Of a stretch of DNA of 64,000 bases, positions 48,301-55,979 are shown piece by piece. The notes under the pieces are model-generated. The model did not search any database. It saw only the letters and a list, made by a program, of their open reading frames with translations, and was not told the origin of the DNA. How positions within the stretch are numbered: position 1 is the stretch's first letter; each line of letters begins with the position of its first letter. The DNA is from Nymphalis io (lineage: Eukaryota; Arthropoda; Insecta; Lepidoptera; Nymphalidae). Made by a program: the position numbers and the translations under genes. The stretch spans positions 7,507,001-7,571,000 of the forward strand of contig NC_065888.1 of assembly GCF_905147045.1 (NCBI RefSeq), given 5' to 3'.

Positions 48301-50462
48301 TGAATATATTTTTTATATGTTATGATAATTATTACTAATTACTTTTCTAATAGTCGGTTTAATTATTTTGTTTTATTAACAGGCTATTTAATATCTTTTA
48401 AAATATTTTTTTATATTGTATTTTAAAATTCGTGTTTCTCTGGCTCTACATAGCCTTATATGTTTTTCTAATTAATGAATTGTTAAGAAAATTTTTAACA
48501 TTTAATCCTTTACAGGCTCAATTTATAGCCCAATCCATAGGTCAAGCGTTCCAAGTGGCGTATATGGAATTTCTTAAGGCCAACGGCATTGAGGACCACA
48601 GTTTTGTAAAAGAAATGGATTACCAGGAAGTCCTAAACAGCCAAGAGATATTTGGTGATGAACTTCAAATGTTTGCGAAAAAAGTGAGTGACTATTTTAA
48701 TATATTTTTAATCATTGACTTTCTTAACCAGAAAGTAGTTTATAATATTAGTAAAAAATATCAATATTTTAATGTTTATTTATTTCGCAATAGGAACTAC
48801 AAAAAGAAGTGGTAGTTCCGAAAACGAAAGGTGAAATCTTAGGTGTGGTGGTTGTGGAATCTGGTTGGGGGTCGATGTTGCCCACCGTTGTGATCGCTAA
48901 TTTGGCCCCTGCGGGTGCGGCTGCTAGATGCGGACAACTTAACATTGGTACGTTGGATTTACCATTCGGTTATTTAAACTCTTCATATTTTATCGACTTA
49001 AATTCAATTTGTCACAAAATATTTAAAGCCATTGTAAGAACAATTTTTTTTTTATATTTTACTTCGTGTAATATATAATTTATAATAACTGCATGAAATT
49101 CACGAATGAATAATATTTACAATTAAAACTTTTTTGTTACATTTATAGGTGACCAAATAATAGCGATAAATGGAGTAAGTCTCGTCGGCCTTCCCCTCTC
49201 GACTTGTCAGACATACATCAAGAATTCCAAGAATCAGACTGTAGTGAAGCTTACGGTGGTACCGTGCGCTCCGGTGGTCGAGGTCAAGATTAAAAGACCT
49301 GATACAAAGTACCAGCTAGGGTTTAGTGTGCAGAACGGTGTGGTGAGTAGCCTCACGTATCATAAACCCACTTACCATACTCGAGGAACTTTATATAAAA
49401 CGTTGGTTGTCAAAGGCGGTCACAATCACGTGCCTCAGAAAGTACGTTTATAATAGGACGACATTATTGATTATAAAATTTACTTCGTATTTTTAAGTTT
49501 TTTTGTGTTCTAGTGTGGAAATGAAACAACTGTACTACTAGACAAGTAGATGTTGATATTTGCGCTTATCAATAACTCTTTTAGACGATGGCTACGACAG
49601 TGGATTGGGTTATTTTTTTTTTATAGAATAAGAAGGCGGACGAGCATATGGGCCACCTGATGGAAAGTGGTCACCAACGCTCATAGACATTGGCATTGTA
49701 AGAAATGTTAACCATCGCTTACATCACTGATGCTATGTCCCTATGTAATTACACTGGCTCACTCACCCTTCAAACCGGAACACAGCAATACCAAGTACTG
49801 CTGTTTTGCGGTAGAATATCTGATGAGTGGGTGGTACCTACCCAGACGAGTTGGCACAAAGCTCTACCACCAGTAGAGTAGTAGAGTAGTAGGGTTATAT
49901 TGATGATTATATTTTTCTCTGCCGGTGTCGAACTTAAGTACGACAACAGAACGGCATTCGATGTAACGTTTTAAGTAACAATCTAAAACGCTAAGCGTTC
50001 CGACGGCTCGGCCGCAGATCTGCAGCCTGCTGCGCGGCGGCATCGCGGAGCGCGGCGGCGTGCGCGTCGGCCACCGCATCATCGAGATCAACTCGCAGAG
50101 CGTCGTGGCCGTGCCGCACGAGCGCATCGTCAACCTGCTCGCCACCTCCGTCGGAGAGGTAACCCACCCGCGCAAGCTCCACTACGTACTAATTTGCTGC
50201 GAATAAATCATATCACACGACTATCGTTCATCTTTTGTTATACCACAGTCTACCGTAAGTCTATCGCGAATGCTGTTTCGAGTTTAAATTCTGGATTCTA
50301 ATTCAAATTTACATTTAATATAAAATTTTAGATGGGCTTTAAAATTAATTTAATTTTCCCCAGTAAAAATATTATACAAATTGATTTCAGATTCTAATGA
50401 AAACTATGCCGACGTCAATGTTCCGGCTGTTGACTGGACAAGAGAATCCCGTATTCATCTAA
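30222..50462 (+). CDS. X11L: X11/Mint (APBA family) adaptor protein, 21 coding exons
   Basis: This encodes a scaffold of the X11/Mint family. Family members bind the cytoplasmic NPxY region of APP-like receptors through a PTB domain and other partners through two PDZ domains, in neuronal trafficking and synapses. Coding exons read here: 30222-30340, 31981-32106, 35784-35949, 36179-36419, 36865-37217, 37365-37544, 37636-37779, 38204-38393, 38535-38623, 38839-38935, 39019-39151, 39923-39987, 40147-40226, 44112-44268, 44620-44753, 47618-47872, 48516-48683, 48794-48947, 49149-49342, 50018-50158, 50391-50462. All phases agree and the total is 3,258 nt (1,085 aa). The N-terminal ~710 residues are acidic and disordered, PTB is ~718-870, PDZ1 ~904-990, PDZ2 ~993-1070, and the tail ends PVFI. 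The PTB and PDZ parts match vertebrate Mint proteins closely from memory. The start ATG at 30222 is the best visible; 5' UTR exons may lie further upstream. X11L versus X11Lbeta orthology cannot be settled here. Alternative exons at 42597 and 46864 are listed separately. Confidence 0.95.
31981..32106 (+). CDS. X11L: X11 coding exon 2
   Basis: The acceptor ATGCTTTCAG ends at 31980 and the donor GTATAT starts at 32107. Entry and exit are both phase 2, and the exon encodes an acidic segment containing SSDDERDDQPVILNTKGG. There is no domain; it belongs to the disordered N-terminus. The following 3.7-kb intron carries a SINE fragment and a large LINE. Confidence 0.85.
32557..32654 (-). mobile_element. 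tRNA-derived SINE 3' half, minus strand
   Basis: TAACAGCCTGTAAATGTCCC, ACTGCTGGGCTAAGGCCTCC and GGTTTGGAGCTTATTCCACC match the tail half of the 40.97-kb SINE. It then switches abruptly into LINE sequence near 32655; the tRNA-like head is absent. Confidence 0.75.
32655..35028 (+). mobile_element. CR1/Jockey-like LINE, copy 2 (endonuclease end plus RT), broken
   Basis: It begins near the end of the endonuclease domain (APLGSSDHSLIST with the catalytic SDH). RT follows: ASGPDGIPA, VPKKGDRSDPANYRPIAITS, YGFRPKRSTGDLLAY, motif A SLDISKAFDRVWH, motif B AGVPQGSVLSPTL, YADD. Compared with copy 1 it has lost one base near 33867 and five bases near 34125, both frameshifts. Its stop is changed (TAG to TAT near 34918), so the last frame runs past the poly(A) ending at 35028. 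It shares roughly 97-98% of bases with copy 1 by eye. It lies in X11 intron 2, same strand as the gene. Confidence 0.9.
35784..35949 (+). CDS. X11L: X11 coding exon 3
   Basis: The acceptor TTTACTATCAG ends at 35783, and one base completes the split Arg codon from exon 2. The donor GTGAGT follows 35949 (phase 0). The exon encodes a basic patch, MKAARKLRHNNTHKHNLRNK, then an acidic end. A second AG at 35800 would create an in-frame stop, which supports the first acceptor. Confidence 0.85.
36179..36419 (+). CDS. X11L: X11 coding exon 4
   Basis: It follows a TTTAAATTTCAG acceptor, enters in phase 0 and leaves in phase 1 at a GTAATT donor. It encodes a Ser/Pro-rich stretch ending in the acidic run VFDDNDDWK. 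No known domain was recognised. Confidence 0.88.
36865..37217 (+). CDS. X11L: X11 coding exon 5
   Basis: The acceptor CTTTTATTTTCAG ends at 36864 and the donor CAG|GTAAAT follows 37217 (phase 0). It encodes an acidic stretch (MDPDASDDEIDLSVKRTLDN) followed by SPTGIWLSGDEDKSRVTRV. A second AG at 36887-36888 is also in frame and would drop 8 residues. Confidence 0.9.
37365..37544 (+). CDS. X11L: X11 coding exon 6, conserved-looking helical motif
   Basis: The acceptor TTACGCAG ends at 37364; a second in-frame CAG ends at 37382 (6 residues shorter). The donor CAG|GTTGAT follows 37544 (phase 0). The exon encodes DYLYEFSETRKVLEEFFRCP, an amphipathic helix-like block that contrasts with the low-complexity surroundings, so it may be a binding motif. 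I cannot assign it to the Munc18- or CASK-binding regions known in vertebrate Mints. Confidence 0.88.
37636..37779 (+). CDS. X11L: X11 coding exon 7
   Basis: Phase-0 exon between a TTCTCTTACAG acceptor and a CAG|GTAATT donor. It begins ELDYELRRQTQDCPSENG and continues the helical block of exon 6 before returning to acidic disordered sequence (ESDWLQNDGIDS). Confidence 0.9.
38204..38393 (+). CDS. X11L: X11 coding exon 8
   Basis: The acceptor TTTGCGCAG ends at 38203; entry is phase 0 and exit phase 1 at GTATAA. It encodes PKHRGRYPTPDVAALQPGDN, then an Ala/Ser-rich helix and ELSMAIMENELVDMK. No domain was recognised. Confidence 0.88.
38535..38623 (+). CDS. X11L: X11 coding exon 9
   Basis: The acceptor TTTTTTCGACAG ends at 38534 and the donor CAG|GTAAGC follows 38623. 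Entry is phase 1 and exit phase 0. It encodes EPNRRTLPIVEDGLSSGHAS and DTDNNNPLIQ, part of the disordered N-terminus. Confidence 0.88.
38839..38935 (+). CDS. X11L: X11 coding exon 10
   Basis: The acceptor TTATTTTAG ends at 38838; entry is phase 0 and exit phase 1 at a GTAAGG donor. It encodes THSVTIEEIVDSGTNTDPHM and an acidic tail. Confidence 0.88.
39019..39151 (+). CDS. X11L: X11 coding exon 11, Pro/His-rich
   Basis: GC-rich exon after a GATTGTCCCGCAG acceptor with a GTGAGT donor, phases 1 in and 2 out. It encodes a Pro/Ala/His low-complexity segment including HTPHSGHALAHTPHHHHAPH. Bases 39045-39109 recur exactly at 39186-39250 in the next intron, so part of the exon has been duplicated locally. 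Confidence 0.85.
39186..39250 (+). repeat. 65-bp exact duplicate of part of X11 exon 11
   Basis: Identical to 39045-39109 at an offset of 141 bp. It lies 35 bp after the exon 11 donor, inside intron 11. It carries the Pro/His codons but no splice sites of its own. Confidence 0.97.
39923..39987 (+). CDS. X11L: X11 coding exon 12
   Basis: Short exon after TTTATATTTCAG with a GTACCT donor, phases 2 in and 1 out. It encodes RKRPSSVQSTESVEIKPASG followed by DE. The frame only works with exons 11 and 13 as listed. Confidence 0.87.
40147..40226 (+). CDS. X11L: X11 coding exon 13
   Basis: The acceptor CTATTTCAG ends at 40146 and the donor GTGAGT follows 40226. Exit is phase 0. It encodes DEADTDLETDRLLGQQRTDD and ends QGFFDDK. 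Its phase-0 exit fits three acceptors: exon 14 at 44112, the alternative PTB exon at 46864, and in principle other phase-0 exons. Confidence 0.9.
40470..40680. repeat. GC-rich intronic repeat-like segment
   Basis: ACGCGTTACGCGTTTCGCCC, GGGGTATGTGGGGTTCGCCG and CACGGGATCGCTTTCGCATG contrast sharply with the AT-rich intron and look like part of a transposon 3' region seen in Lepidoptera. No ORF; class unresolved. Confidence 0.35.
40965..41274 (-). mobile_element. tRNA-derived SINE, minus strand, full length
   Basis: Read on the minus strand it starts GCCGAGATGGCCCAGTGG (A box) followed by GTGGGTTCGAACTCGGGC (B box) at tRNA spacing. The body carries ATTTCACTGAAATTCCGCCA and CCCAGCAGTGGGACATTCAC. 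It is inside X11 intron 13. Confidence 0.88.
42362..42596 (+). promoter_or_regulatory. possible internal promoter / 5' UTR of the short X11 isoform
   Basis: This block precedes the open acidic exon at 42597. It is GC-elevated compared with the surrounding intron between about 42390 and 42470 and holds an E-box-like CGCACGTGTG. An in-frame TAA at 42573 lies between it and the ATG. No TATA box at a fixed distance was identified, so this is an inference from the neighbouring exon. Confidence 0.3.
42597..43061 (+). CDS. X11L: candidate alternative first coding exon of X11 (acidic N-terminus)
   Basis: The ATG at 42597 (context AATAAAATGA) is the first ATG after an in-frame stop at 42573. It opens 155 codons that run in phase 0 to AAC AAG before a GTTAGC donor at 43062. 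The protein is rich in Asn, Asp, Glu and Ser and resembles the disordered acidic N-termini of Mint proteins. Joining to 44112 in phase 0 gives ...ISEYKINK followed by GWRKPKS, and a protein of 155 + 424 = 579 residues with PTB and both PDZ domains. If unspliced, the ORF would stop 9 codons later at 43091. The donor is weak. The alternative is an unrelated small gene or an open intronic stretch. Confidence 0.55.
43695..43950 (-). mobile_element. decayed tRNA-derived SINE, minus strand
   Basis: Same family as the 40.97-kb copy: AGCTTATTCCATCATGCTGC, TGGATATACATGTGGCAGAA and GGGTTCACGCGTTCTAACCA, with many substitutions. Lies between the acidic alternative exon and X11 exon 14. Confidence 0.75.
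44112..44268 (+). CDS. X11L: X11 coding exon 14, linker before PTB
   Basis: The acceptor ATTAATAG ends at 44111 and the donor G|GTCAGT follows 44268. Entry is phase 0 and exit phase 1. It encodes GWRKPKSRTVMPSGGSTG and ends in a Lys-rich run (KDGKKKSKNKE) just before the PTB domain. It would be skipped together with exon 44620-44753 if the alternative PTB exon were used from exon 13. Confidence 0.9.
44620..44753 (+). CDS. X11L: X11 exon 15A, canonical first half of PTB domain
   Basis: The acceptor AATCTTGCAG ends at 44619 and the donor AAG|GTTGGG follows 44753. Entry is phase 1 and exit phase 0. It encodes LIEGVLFRARYLGSTQLACE and RMLQAEEAVSRIK: strand 1, the YLGS turn and helix 1 of the Mint PTB domain. 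It matches the vertebrate Mint sequence LIDGIIF..NYLGSTQL closely. It reads straight into APEGENQPSTEVDLFIS in exon 16, as in other X11 proteins. Confidence 0.93.
45700..46350. repeat. intronic repeat-like GC-richer segments
   Basis: CCTCGACCCGACCCAGGAAG with GTCTTGGCCGGCTAGCCTCC at 45735-45785, and GTCTACACTGTGCGATTTGC with CACGCGACAGTCGCGCTTGG at 46140-46200, look like transposon pieces. No coding potential was recognised. Confidence 0.3.
46864..47019 (+). CDS. X11L: X11 exon 15B, alternative first half of PTB domain
   Basis: After TGTGTCCCGCAG a 156-nt open exon encodes WGCEGPYSGVYAAPA, then VFRLSFLGSVEVEED and MVEEAVTKIK. It ends AAG|GTGGCG in phase 0, exactly like exon 15A, so it reads into APEGENQ of exon 16. 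Aligned to 15A it keeps FR, LGS and EEAV(T/S)(K/R)IK, so it is a diverged homologous exon and not random sequence. It enters in phase 0 whereas 15A enters in phase 1, so it fits after exon 13 (40226) or after the 42597 exon, but not after exon 14. It is GC-rich in AT-rich intron. Its in-frame upstream stop at 46828 and lack of an ATG mean it is not a first exon. Confidence 0.72.
47618..47872 (+). CDS. X11L: X11 coding exon 16, second part of PTB domain
   Basis: The acceptor TTATTTCCAG ends at 47617 and the donor GTAAGT follows 47872. The 85 codons are in phase 0. It encodes APEGENQPSTEVDLFISTEK, MMDHALRTISYIADIGDLVV, LMARRRF and KMICHVFESEE, the central strands of the Mint PTB domain. Conservation with vertebrate Mint1 is near-continuous. 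Confidence 0.97.
48516..48683 (+). CDS. X11L: X11 coding exon 17, PTB C-terminal helix
   Basis: The acceptor ATCCTTTACAG ends at 48515 and the donor GTGAGT follows 48683; phase 0. It encodes AQFIAQSIGQAFQVAYMEFL, the long C-terminal helix that closes the PTB peptide groove, then a linker towards PDZ1. Confidence 0.96.
48794..48947 (+). CDS. X11L: X11 coding exon 18, first half of PDZ1
   Basis: The acceptor TTTCGCAATAG ends at 48793 and the donor G|GTACGT follows 48947 (phase 1 exit). It encodes KGEILGVVVVESGWGSMLPT and VVIANLAPAGAAARCGQLNI. The ILGVVV strand is the carboxylate-binding loop and strand of PDZ1. Confidence 0.96.
49149..49342 (+). CDS. X11L: X11 coding exon 19, end of PDZ1 and start of PDZ2
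   Basis: The acceptor TTTATAG ends at 49148 and the donor GTG|GTGAGT follows 49342 (phase 0 exit). It encodes GDQIIAINGVSLVGLPLSTC, PCAPVVEVKIKRPD and YQLGFSVQNGV. The last is the GLGF-type loop of PDZ2. The PDZ1-PDZ2 linker is very short, as in vertebrate Mints. Confidence 0.96.
49613..49873 (-). mobile_element. Metulj-like SINE, minus strand
   Basis: Poly(T) at 49613 then AAGGCGGACGAGCATATGGG, CCACCTGATGGAAAGTGGTC and, at the far end, CAAAGCTCTACCACCAG. It is the reverse complement of the 25.5-kb family and sits in X11 intron 19, antisense to the gene. Confidence 0.85.
50018..50158 (+). CDS. X11L: X11 coding exon 20, body of PDZ2
   Basis: The acceptor CTCGGCCGCAG ends at 50017 and the donor GAG|GTAACC follows 50158; 47 codons in phase 0. 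It encodes ICSLLRGGIAERGGVRVGHR, IIEINSQSVVAVPHERIV and NLLATSVGE. The exon is extremely GC-rich with G/C at nearly every third position, unlike exons 19 and 21. Confidence 0.96.
50391..50462 (+). CDS. X11L: X11 final coding exon 21, C-terminal tail
   Basis: The acceptor TTGATTTCAG ends at 50390 and a TAA stop is at 50460-50462. It encodes ILMKTMPTSMFRLLTGQE and ends NPVFI. In vertebrate Mints the matching tail (PVYI) folds back into PDZ1 and autoinhibits it. The PVFI ending keeps the hydrophobic C-terminal residue that this needs. Confidence 0.95.
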   Translation: MLMKTMPTSMFRLLTGQENPVFI

Positions 50463-50845
50463 ACGCGACGCGCCACAAGTGCCTGCTTCACGCTCACCGC
50501 CAGGGCTCTTACACGCGTAGTTTGTTACAAATTATATAAAATATATCATTTACACGACAACACTTTTGACCAATGGATACCGAAACGTTATTATCTAACT
50601 AAAATTGACAAATATTATTTATATTTGGTTCATTTAAGTAAAAAAATATCATAATCGTAATACGAATATTTAACTTTAGATATAAGATTTGAAACAAATT
50701 TAAAGATTTCATAGTCACTCGATATTTTATGATGTACGTTATTTATGACTCACCTCGTAATTTGAGTCAAGTATTTACTCGTAATACCTACCCAATTGTT
50801 ATCGCGTGTAACTGCCCTGATAATTGCATTTGGATAAAGAACTAA

Positions 50846-50851
50846 AATAAA
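50846..50851 (+). promoter_or_regulatory. candidate poly(A) signal of X11
   Basis: First AATAAA downstream of the X11 stop (about 385 nt), followed by a GT-rich stretch (TGTTGCGATTGTT). AATAAA motifs are common in this AT-rich DNA and others follow, for example near 51235 and 52608, so the true 3' end is uncertain. Confidence 0.25.
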
Positions 50852-53800
50852 ATCCTGTTGCGATTGTTCTACGAGTTCCATAAAACAGATAAAAAAACAA
50901 TATATTTTAACTATTTTAAAATTGTCTTATAAAGCATGTTTCATACTAATAATTAAAAAAAACTACCAAAACTCATGAAATTCGTAGACTAACTTCAACG
51001 CGGTTTTTACCTTAGCTATGGAAATAATACTCAAAATAAAAATGTGATGTCCAAGTTTCAAAATGCTTAATATGCTTAAGTGGCTAAATAAGATACTTAG
51101 TTCTAAGTTATTGTATTTAATTACAGAAATTTTGCACTCACTTGATTATAATTTCCTTATTAAAAAATTAGAAAAATGTAAAAAAAAAAATTATAACATC
51201 ATTACTGACAGTGATGATGAAACAAAAACAATGAAATAAACATACAGTTATTATTTGGTAATACCAAATAAATTAATAATATTAATATACATATTGTGTA
51301 TGTATTTCAGAAAATCAAGGTGATTTTTGTTCTGTTCTTTGATCCTGTCAAGTGCAAAATTTCTGAAAATCTATTATCACAATGTGTATACATAGTTATT
51401 CCAGTCAATAATTTATTAATTGTATACATATTATAATTGAGAATCAAAATGGCTCATATCTTGCTTAGATATTATTAAAATAAGTTAAAATTATCGTCAT
51501 ACAAATATTTCTAATATAAATTGTCGCGATAAAATTTCTACAAAATGCACTAGCCGTTGCCTTTCTGCCATAGACAATAAGTGTCTCTCTTATCATAGTT
51601 TTTAGATTTTAGTTCATGTTGCCATTATAACATTTTTTTTTTTTTCATTTTATCTTTTAAATCATTCCATTATTACTTGGTTATTTTACATGAATTAGTA
51701 TTTTTACGATTTATACTTTTTTTATTCCAGTGTTTTTTTTAAACATTTTTATATGTTCATCATTATGGAATATTAGTTTATATAAAAATGTATAGCTGAA
51801 TAGTGTGACTGAAGAGTCTTGATCTGTAATGACTCGGATAGCATATGCATGCAAATTATCTTGAATATCCGAGACATAAAGTCTCGGTCGAGTTGAATCT
51901 CGATGTGATCATTGATAAATAAATGAATTGATTAGTGGATATATAATAAAGCATTATTTCGTGTAGCGTTTCAAAAGATATGTCATATTTTGTAAATTTT
52001 ATAGTGTGGCTATAGCGTAACTATGTAACCTATATATGTATGTCCTGGTCTTAGCTAAGCTTAGCGCTCTGAGGACGAGTTTTATTTATGTATAAAAATC
52101 GATATTTTGACAACCTAATATAATAAAACACCTTTTAGTATTCCTAAATTTATTCCGCTTCTATATATCATGTCCCGAGTTTTGATGCTTTTAAATAATT
52201 ATTATTGTAGGTATGTACTTCTTTCTATTGTACTCGACGTAAACCTTCTGTCTTGTGTTGCTGTTAGGATCAGTGTCTATTTTATTATTTTAAAACAAAC
52301 TTCCATTGACACCGAATCGATTAGTACATTATTTAAATAACAAAATATTTAAAAACTCAATAGTCACTGGTCATGCCCTTTAAAACAATTTATTTAAAAA
52401 TTAATGAAAAAGATATAGTAGTACCGTCTGATGTGTAATTTTATATTGCTAGCTGTTGTGAATAAGATTTATTTACATTGATAACACAGATAATAAATAG
52501 CATTTTATTGTGAAAGCTGATATATAGTAGGTACACTATAACATGTGAAATAACTATTGTTGTTCTCATTTCTAAGAGTATTATTCTAGTCTGCATTAAA
52601 GTTAAGAATAAACTGAACAAATTGATTCGTTTCTTTTATTTATAACCTACACATTTTGTATTTTTTTACTAAGCCTTTTTCATCCGTTACTACATTTACT
52701 ACTTACTACCATGTTTTTTATTGAAGCACGAAGTTTTACAATAAAATGTAAACATATATCATTCAACAGTAAGTAAATGAGATATGGAGGAAATTCAAGT
52801 TTGGAATTGTGGTTCTGATGTTGGAGTTCATGAAGTCGTTAGTGTATATACGAGCGTACCATACGCGTTATCTAACCATCTGGACCGAAGATAGCCATGA
52901 GTTCCTGCGCAAAAACCATTGCATAGAATGAAAGTACAGGCAGTACTAAGGCTGATACAGATGTGTTACAATTATGGAAAAAATCGATTTACATTGATAT
53001 CTATTATAAAACATGAAGTGAATTTAGTATTTTACTGAAAACATTTAAGGACCGCCACTCAAAAGTCATCGTCAATATGTAATAACATAGTAGATGGGTA
53101 CTTCTTTATATGTACTCCGTTATTGTTTAATAAAACTGTTTTATTAATTAGAACAGAGTGCAGTATACCTATTATATTGATTGACACCGACTTGAGACAT
53201 TTTTTTTTAATATTTATCATGCCTACATGATAAATATTACATTACCAGTTACATTTTGTTTATTCTTTTATCGACGCTCTGGAGGAATGATATGAATGGC
53301 AATGACTACTCGTACATGTGCGAAGGTTTCTAGGTGCCTACTTAATTTATTTAAGAGGAAAGCTTACTTGAAGCATTTCTAAATTAAACGGTTCGATTGG
53401 ATAGAGTTAAAGACTATGGGGCCCGCCCCCCTTAGAATCAAAATTTCGCAAAATGTTGCATAGCATGAAATTGCACCTCAAATGTAAATTTGAAGTCTGT
53501 TGACTTGATAATCGGCTGGTCAAGCACTTCTACATAAACGATGACATAATATGCAATTAAAACTAATGACGAAAATTATAAAATTGCATTAAACTGCTGA
53601 AAAATAATTAAATAAGAAGATTGAACGTTTAAATATTTTCCTGTGACACTAAAAATATAATTAAAGAGAAATGCGTTTGCAAAAGTAACTCTAAGATTTC
53701 TTTACATTTGAGTAACCACCTAAAGATTATTATTTTACTTTAACTAAACTTGCATCGAAAGTTGAACAATTCGATTATTATACACGTCTACAAATAAAAC

Positions 53801-54229
53801 GAATCAGTCCATCCCTAATTATTAAGTGTAAAAGCTTTGTAGATTTGAAGCTTTTTCGATTAGTTTTTAATGTTTAATAATATTTTATAATAGTATTGGA
53901 TTATCCAGTCGTTGACACGTCTAATAAAAGATTACATTTTTAATTTGACCTTAGACGTTGTAAAGGTCAGATTTATTATAATATGATAATATTGAATAAA
54001 AAATCTAACTGGTTTTTTCTTTATATGGTTTAACGGAAAAACAATTATACTTTATTACGGTGTAGAAAATAAACTTTCAAAAAATATTAAGATATTAAAA
54101 ATATTTTCTAGTCATTTGCGGTTTCCTTGAGTTATGGACCGGTGCTCTGACCCGCTTTTAGTCCCGCCACACACGAGGTGTTAAAGAATAGTCGATCCTT
54201 ATTTTTAAATTTATTTAGTAAATATTTAC
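50852..54229. other. X11 3' region and convergent intergenic DNA
   Basis: Very AT-rich with several AATAAA motifs. Part is probably X11 3' UTR but the end cannot be placed. A perfect 13-bp inverted repeat lies at 53209-53238. No ORF of note. Confidence 0.5.
53209..53238. repeat. 13-bp perfect inverted repeat
   Basis: AATATTTATCATG at 53209-53221, a 4-nt loop CCTA, and the exact reverse complement at 53226-53238. Confidence 0.9.
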
Positions 54230-54520
54230 TTGGTGGTAGAGCTTTGTGCAAGCTCGTCTGGGTAGGTACCACCCACTCATCAGATATTCTACCGCAAAAC
54301 AGCAATACTTGATATTGTTGTTTCCGGTTTGAAGGGTGAGTGAGCCAGTGTAATTACAGGCACAAGGGACATAAAATCTTAGTTCCCAAGGTTGGTGGCG
54401 CATTGGATATGTAAGCGATGGTTGACATTTCTTACAATGCCAATGTCTAAGAGCGTTGGTGACCACTTACCATCAGGTGGCCTATATGCTCGTCCGCCTT
54501 CCTATTAATATTATAAAATA
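54230..54520 (+). mobile_element. Metulj-like SINE, full length, young
   Basis: Starts TTGGTGGTAGAGCTTTGTGC and runs through ACCACTTACCATCAGGTGG to CCGCCTTCCTATTAATATTA. Differs little from the 25.5-kb copy. No clean poly(A) tail remains. Confidence 0.83.
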
Positions 54521-55979
54521 TATTATAAAATATAGTCAATGACCTGGCAACACAAAAATTTTTGACTGACAACTTATATTTACTTTCCAAAACATAACAA
54601 ATGTAAATAATATTAAATTAATGTTATAATTCATAATAAGTATTGGTTTTAGAGATTAGGTCCTGTAGGCATAGCAACCTAATTCGTTCATTATACTTTA
54701 AAATTTGGAATGTAGATTGAAATAAAAATACCTTTTTAAAAACATATAAGAACATGTAATTTACTAAATTTTGATATGGTAGGGCAGTAAAATCACATGA
54801 ACTATAGCCTTGAAAAATCACAAATAATTACTTCAACATATACTTAAAATCAAATTTCTTTCATTATTTATTGCAAATAATATGTTTTGAATGGTTTCCA
54901 TTTCATTATAATCTTTGAAGATTAAAATCAGTAGCTCATACAGAAGCCATTATACTTCTCAAGGTATTTTATGTAATGCCCTCATACCGCCTTTATTTAA
55001 TTAACTTGTTCCAGCCCGACAGTGAACAAATATATGTTACAAAAGTGCAAAATAAGTCTCAAGGCTATTAAATTACTCAAGTCTTGTTTATTAATACACT
55101 GTATAACACTTTTTTTAATTAATATGCTGTTTTTACTATATTATTATTCTATTATAGTCACTTGTGGGTTATATTATACAGGGTTTTTCATTATAGGTAA
55201 ATACACAATTTGCATTGTTCAGATTATATATTTAACAACAGGGATAGCTATTGTAAATGAAATAGAGATTAGCGTTTGTTTATTATGTATTTTCAAGTTT
55301 GCTCACAAAGCCAAATTAAATTTACATAAATACAAATAAATGATAACCTTTTTATACAAGATGTATATAGTACTTAAGATTCATTTTAAACCATTCTATG
55401 CAGATAATCACTGGAAAATAAATTAATGAATAATCTTCCACATTCTATAATAAAAAAATCAGTATTCATAGAGATCAAAAACTGATATATAGCATTGTCC
55501 TAAGCATATGACGCTGATAAGATTTACAAAGGTTGAAATGTTGAACTTTGTGACAATACACTATCCTTTGTATAAAATTAACCAAATTTGATCAACTATG
55601 AAATATATACAGTAAGGTCTTAGGAAATTCATCATTTAGCTATTATAATTATAGTAAAAAAATATGCATACCTAATATCATAACGAAGCTACATGTGATA
55701 GGGTAAACAATAATCTGTGGGATTTTCGGACTACATTGAGACAATGAAGGGCGAGGCTATGAGGAAATGCAAGAGGTTGACCGGAGCAGGTTGACTGCAG
55801 CATAAGTGCCACAGGGCCAGCGTCCGCCAATAATAAAAATTTATCCACAATTGTCTCTTCACAAGTTACTCGATCTAGGTTGTAAAACATAACTTGCACT
55901 CTTAAAATCATGATATATATGTTAGTTTCGTCCACTTCGTGTAGCGCGTAGGGGAGGCACTGGGTGCAACAACGGGCGC
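54521..55979. other. intergenic DNA and probable Ubc13 3' UTR
   Basis: AT-rich. The part next to 55980 is the 3' UTR of the minus-strand Ubc13 gene; minus-strand AATAAA occurs near 55087 but none close to the stop. The ORF 55022-55339 is hydrophobic, AT-driven and unsupported. Confidence 0.45.

Noticed and set aside
55022..55339. Membrane protein gene
   Set aside because: The hydrophobic run comes from T-rich DNA; no support from motifs or splice sites.
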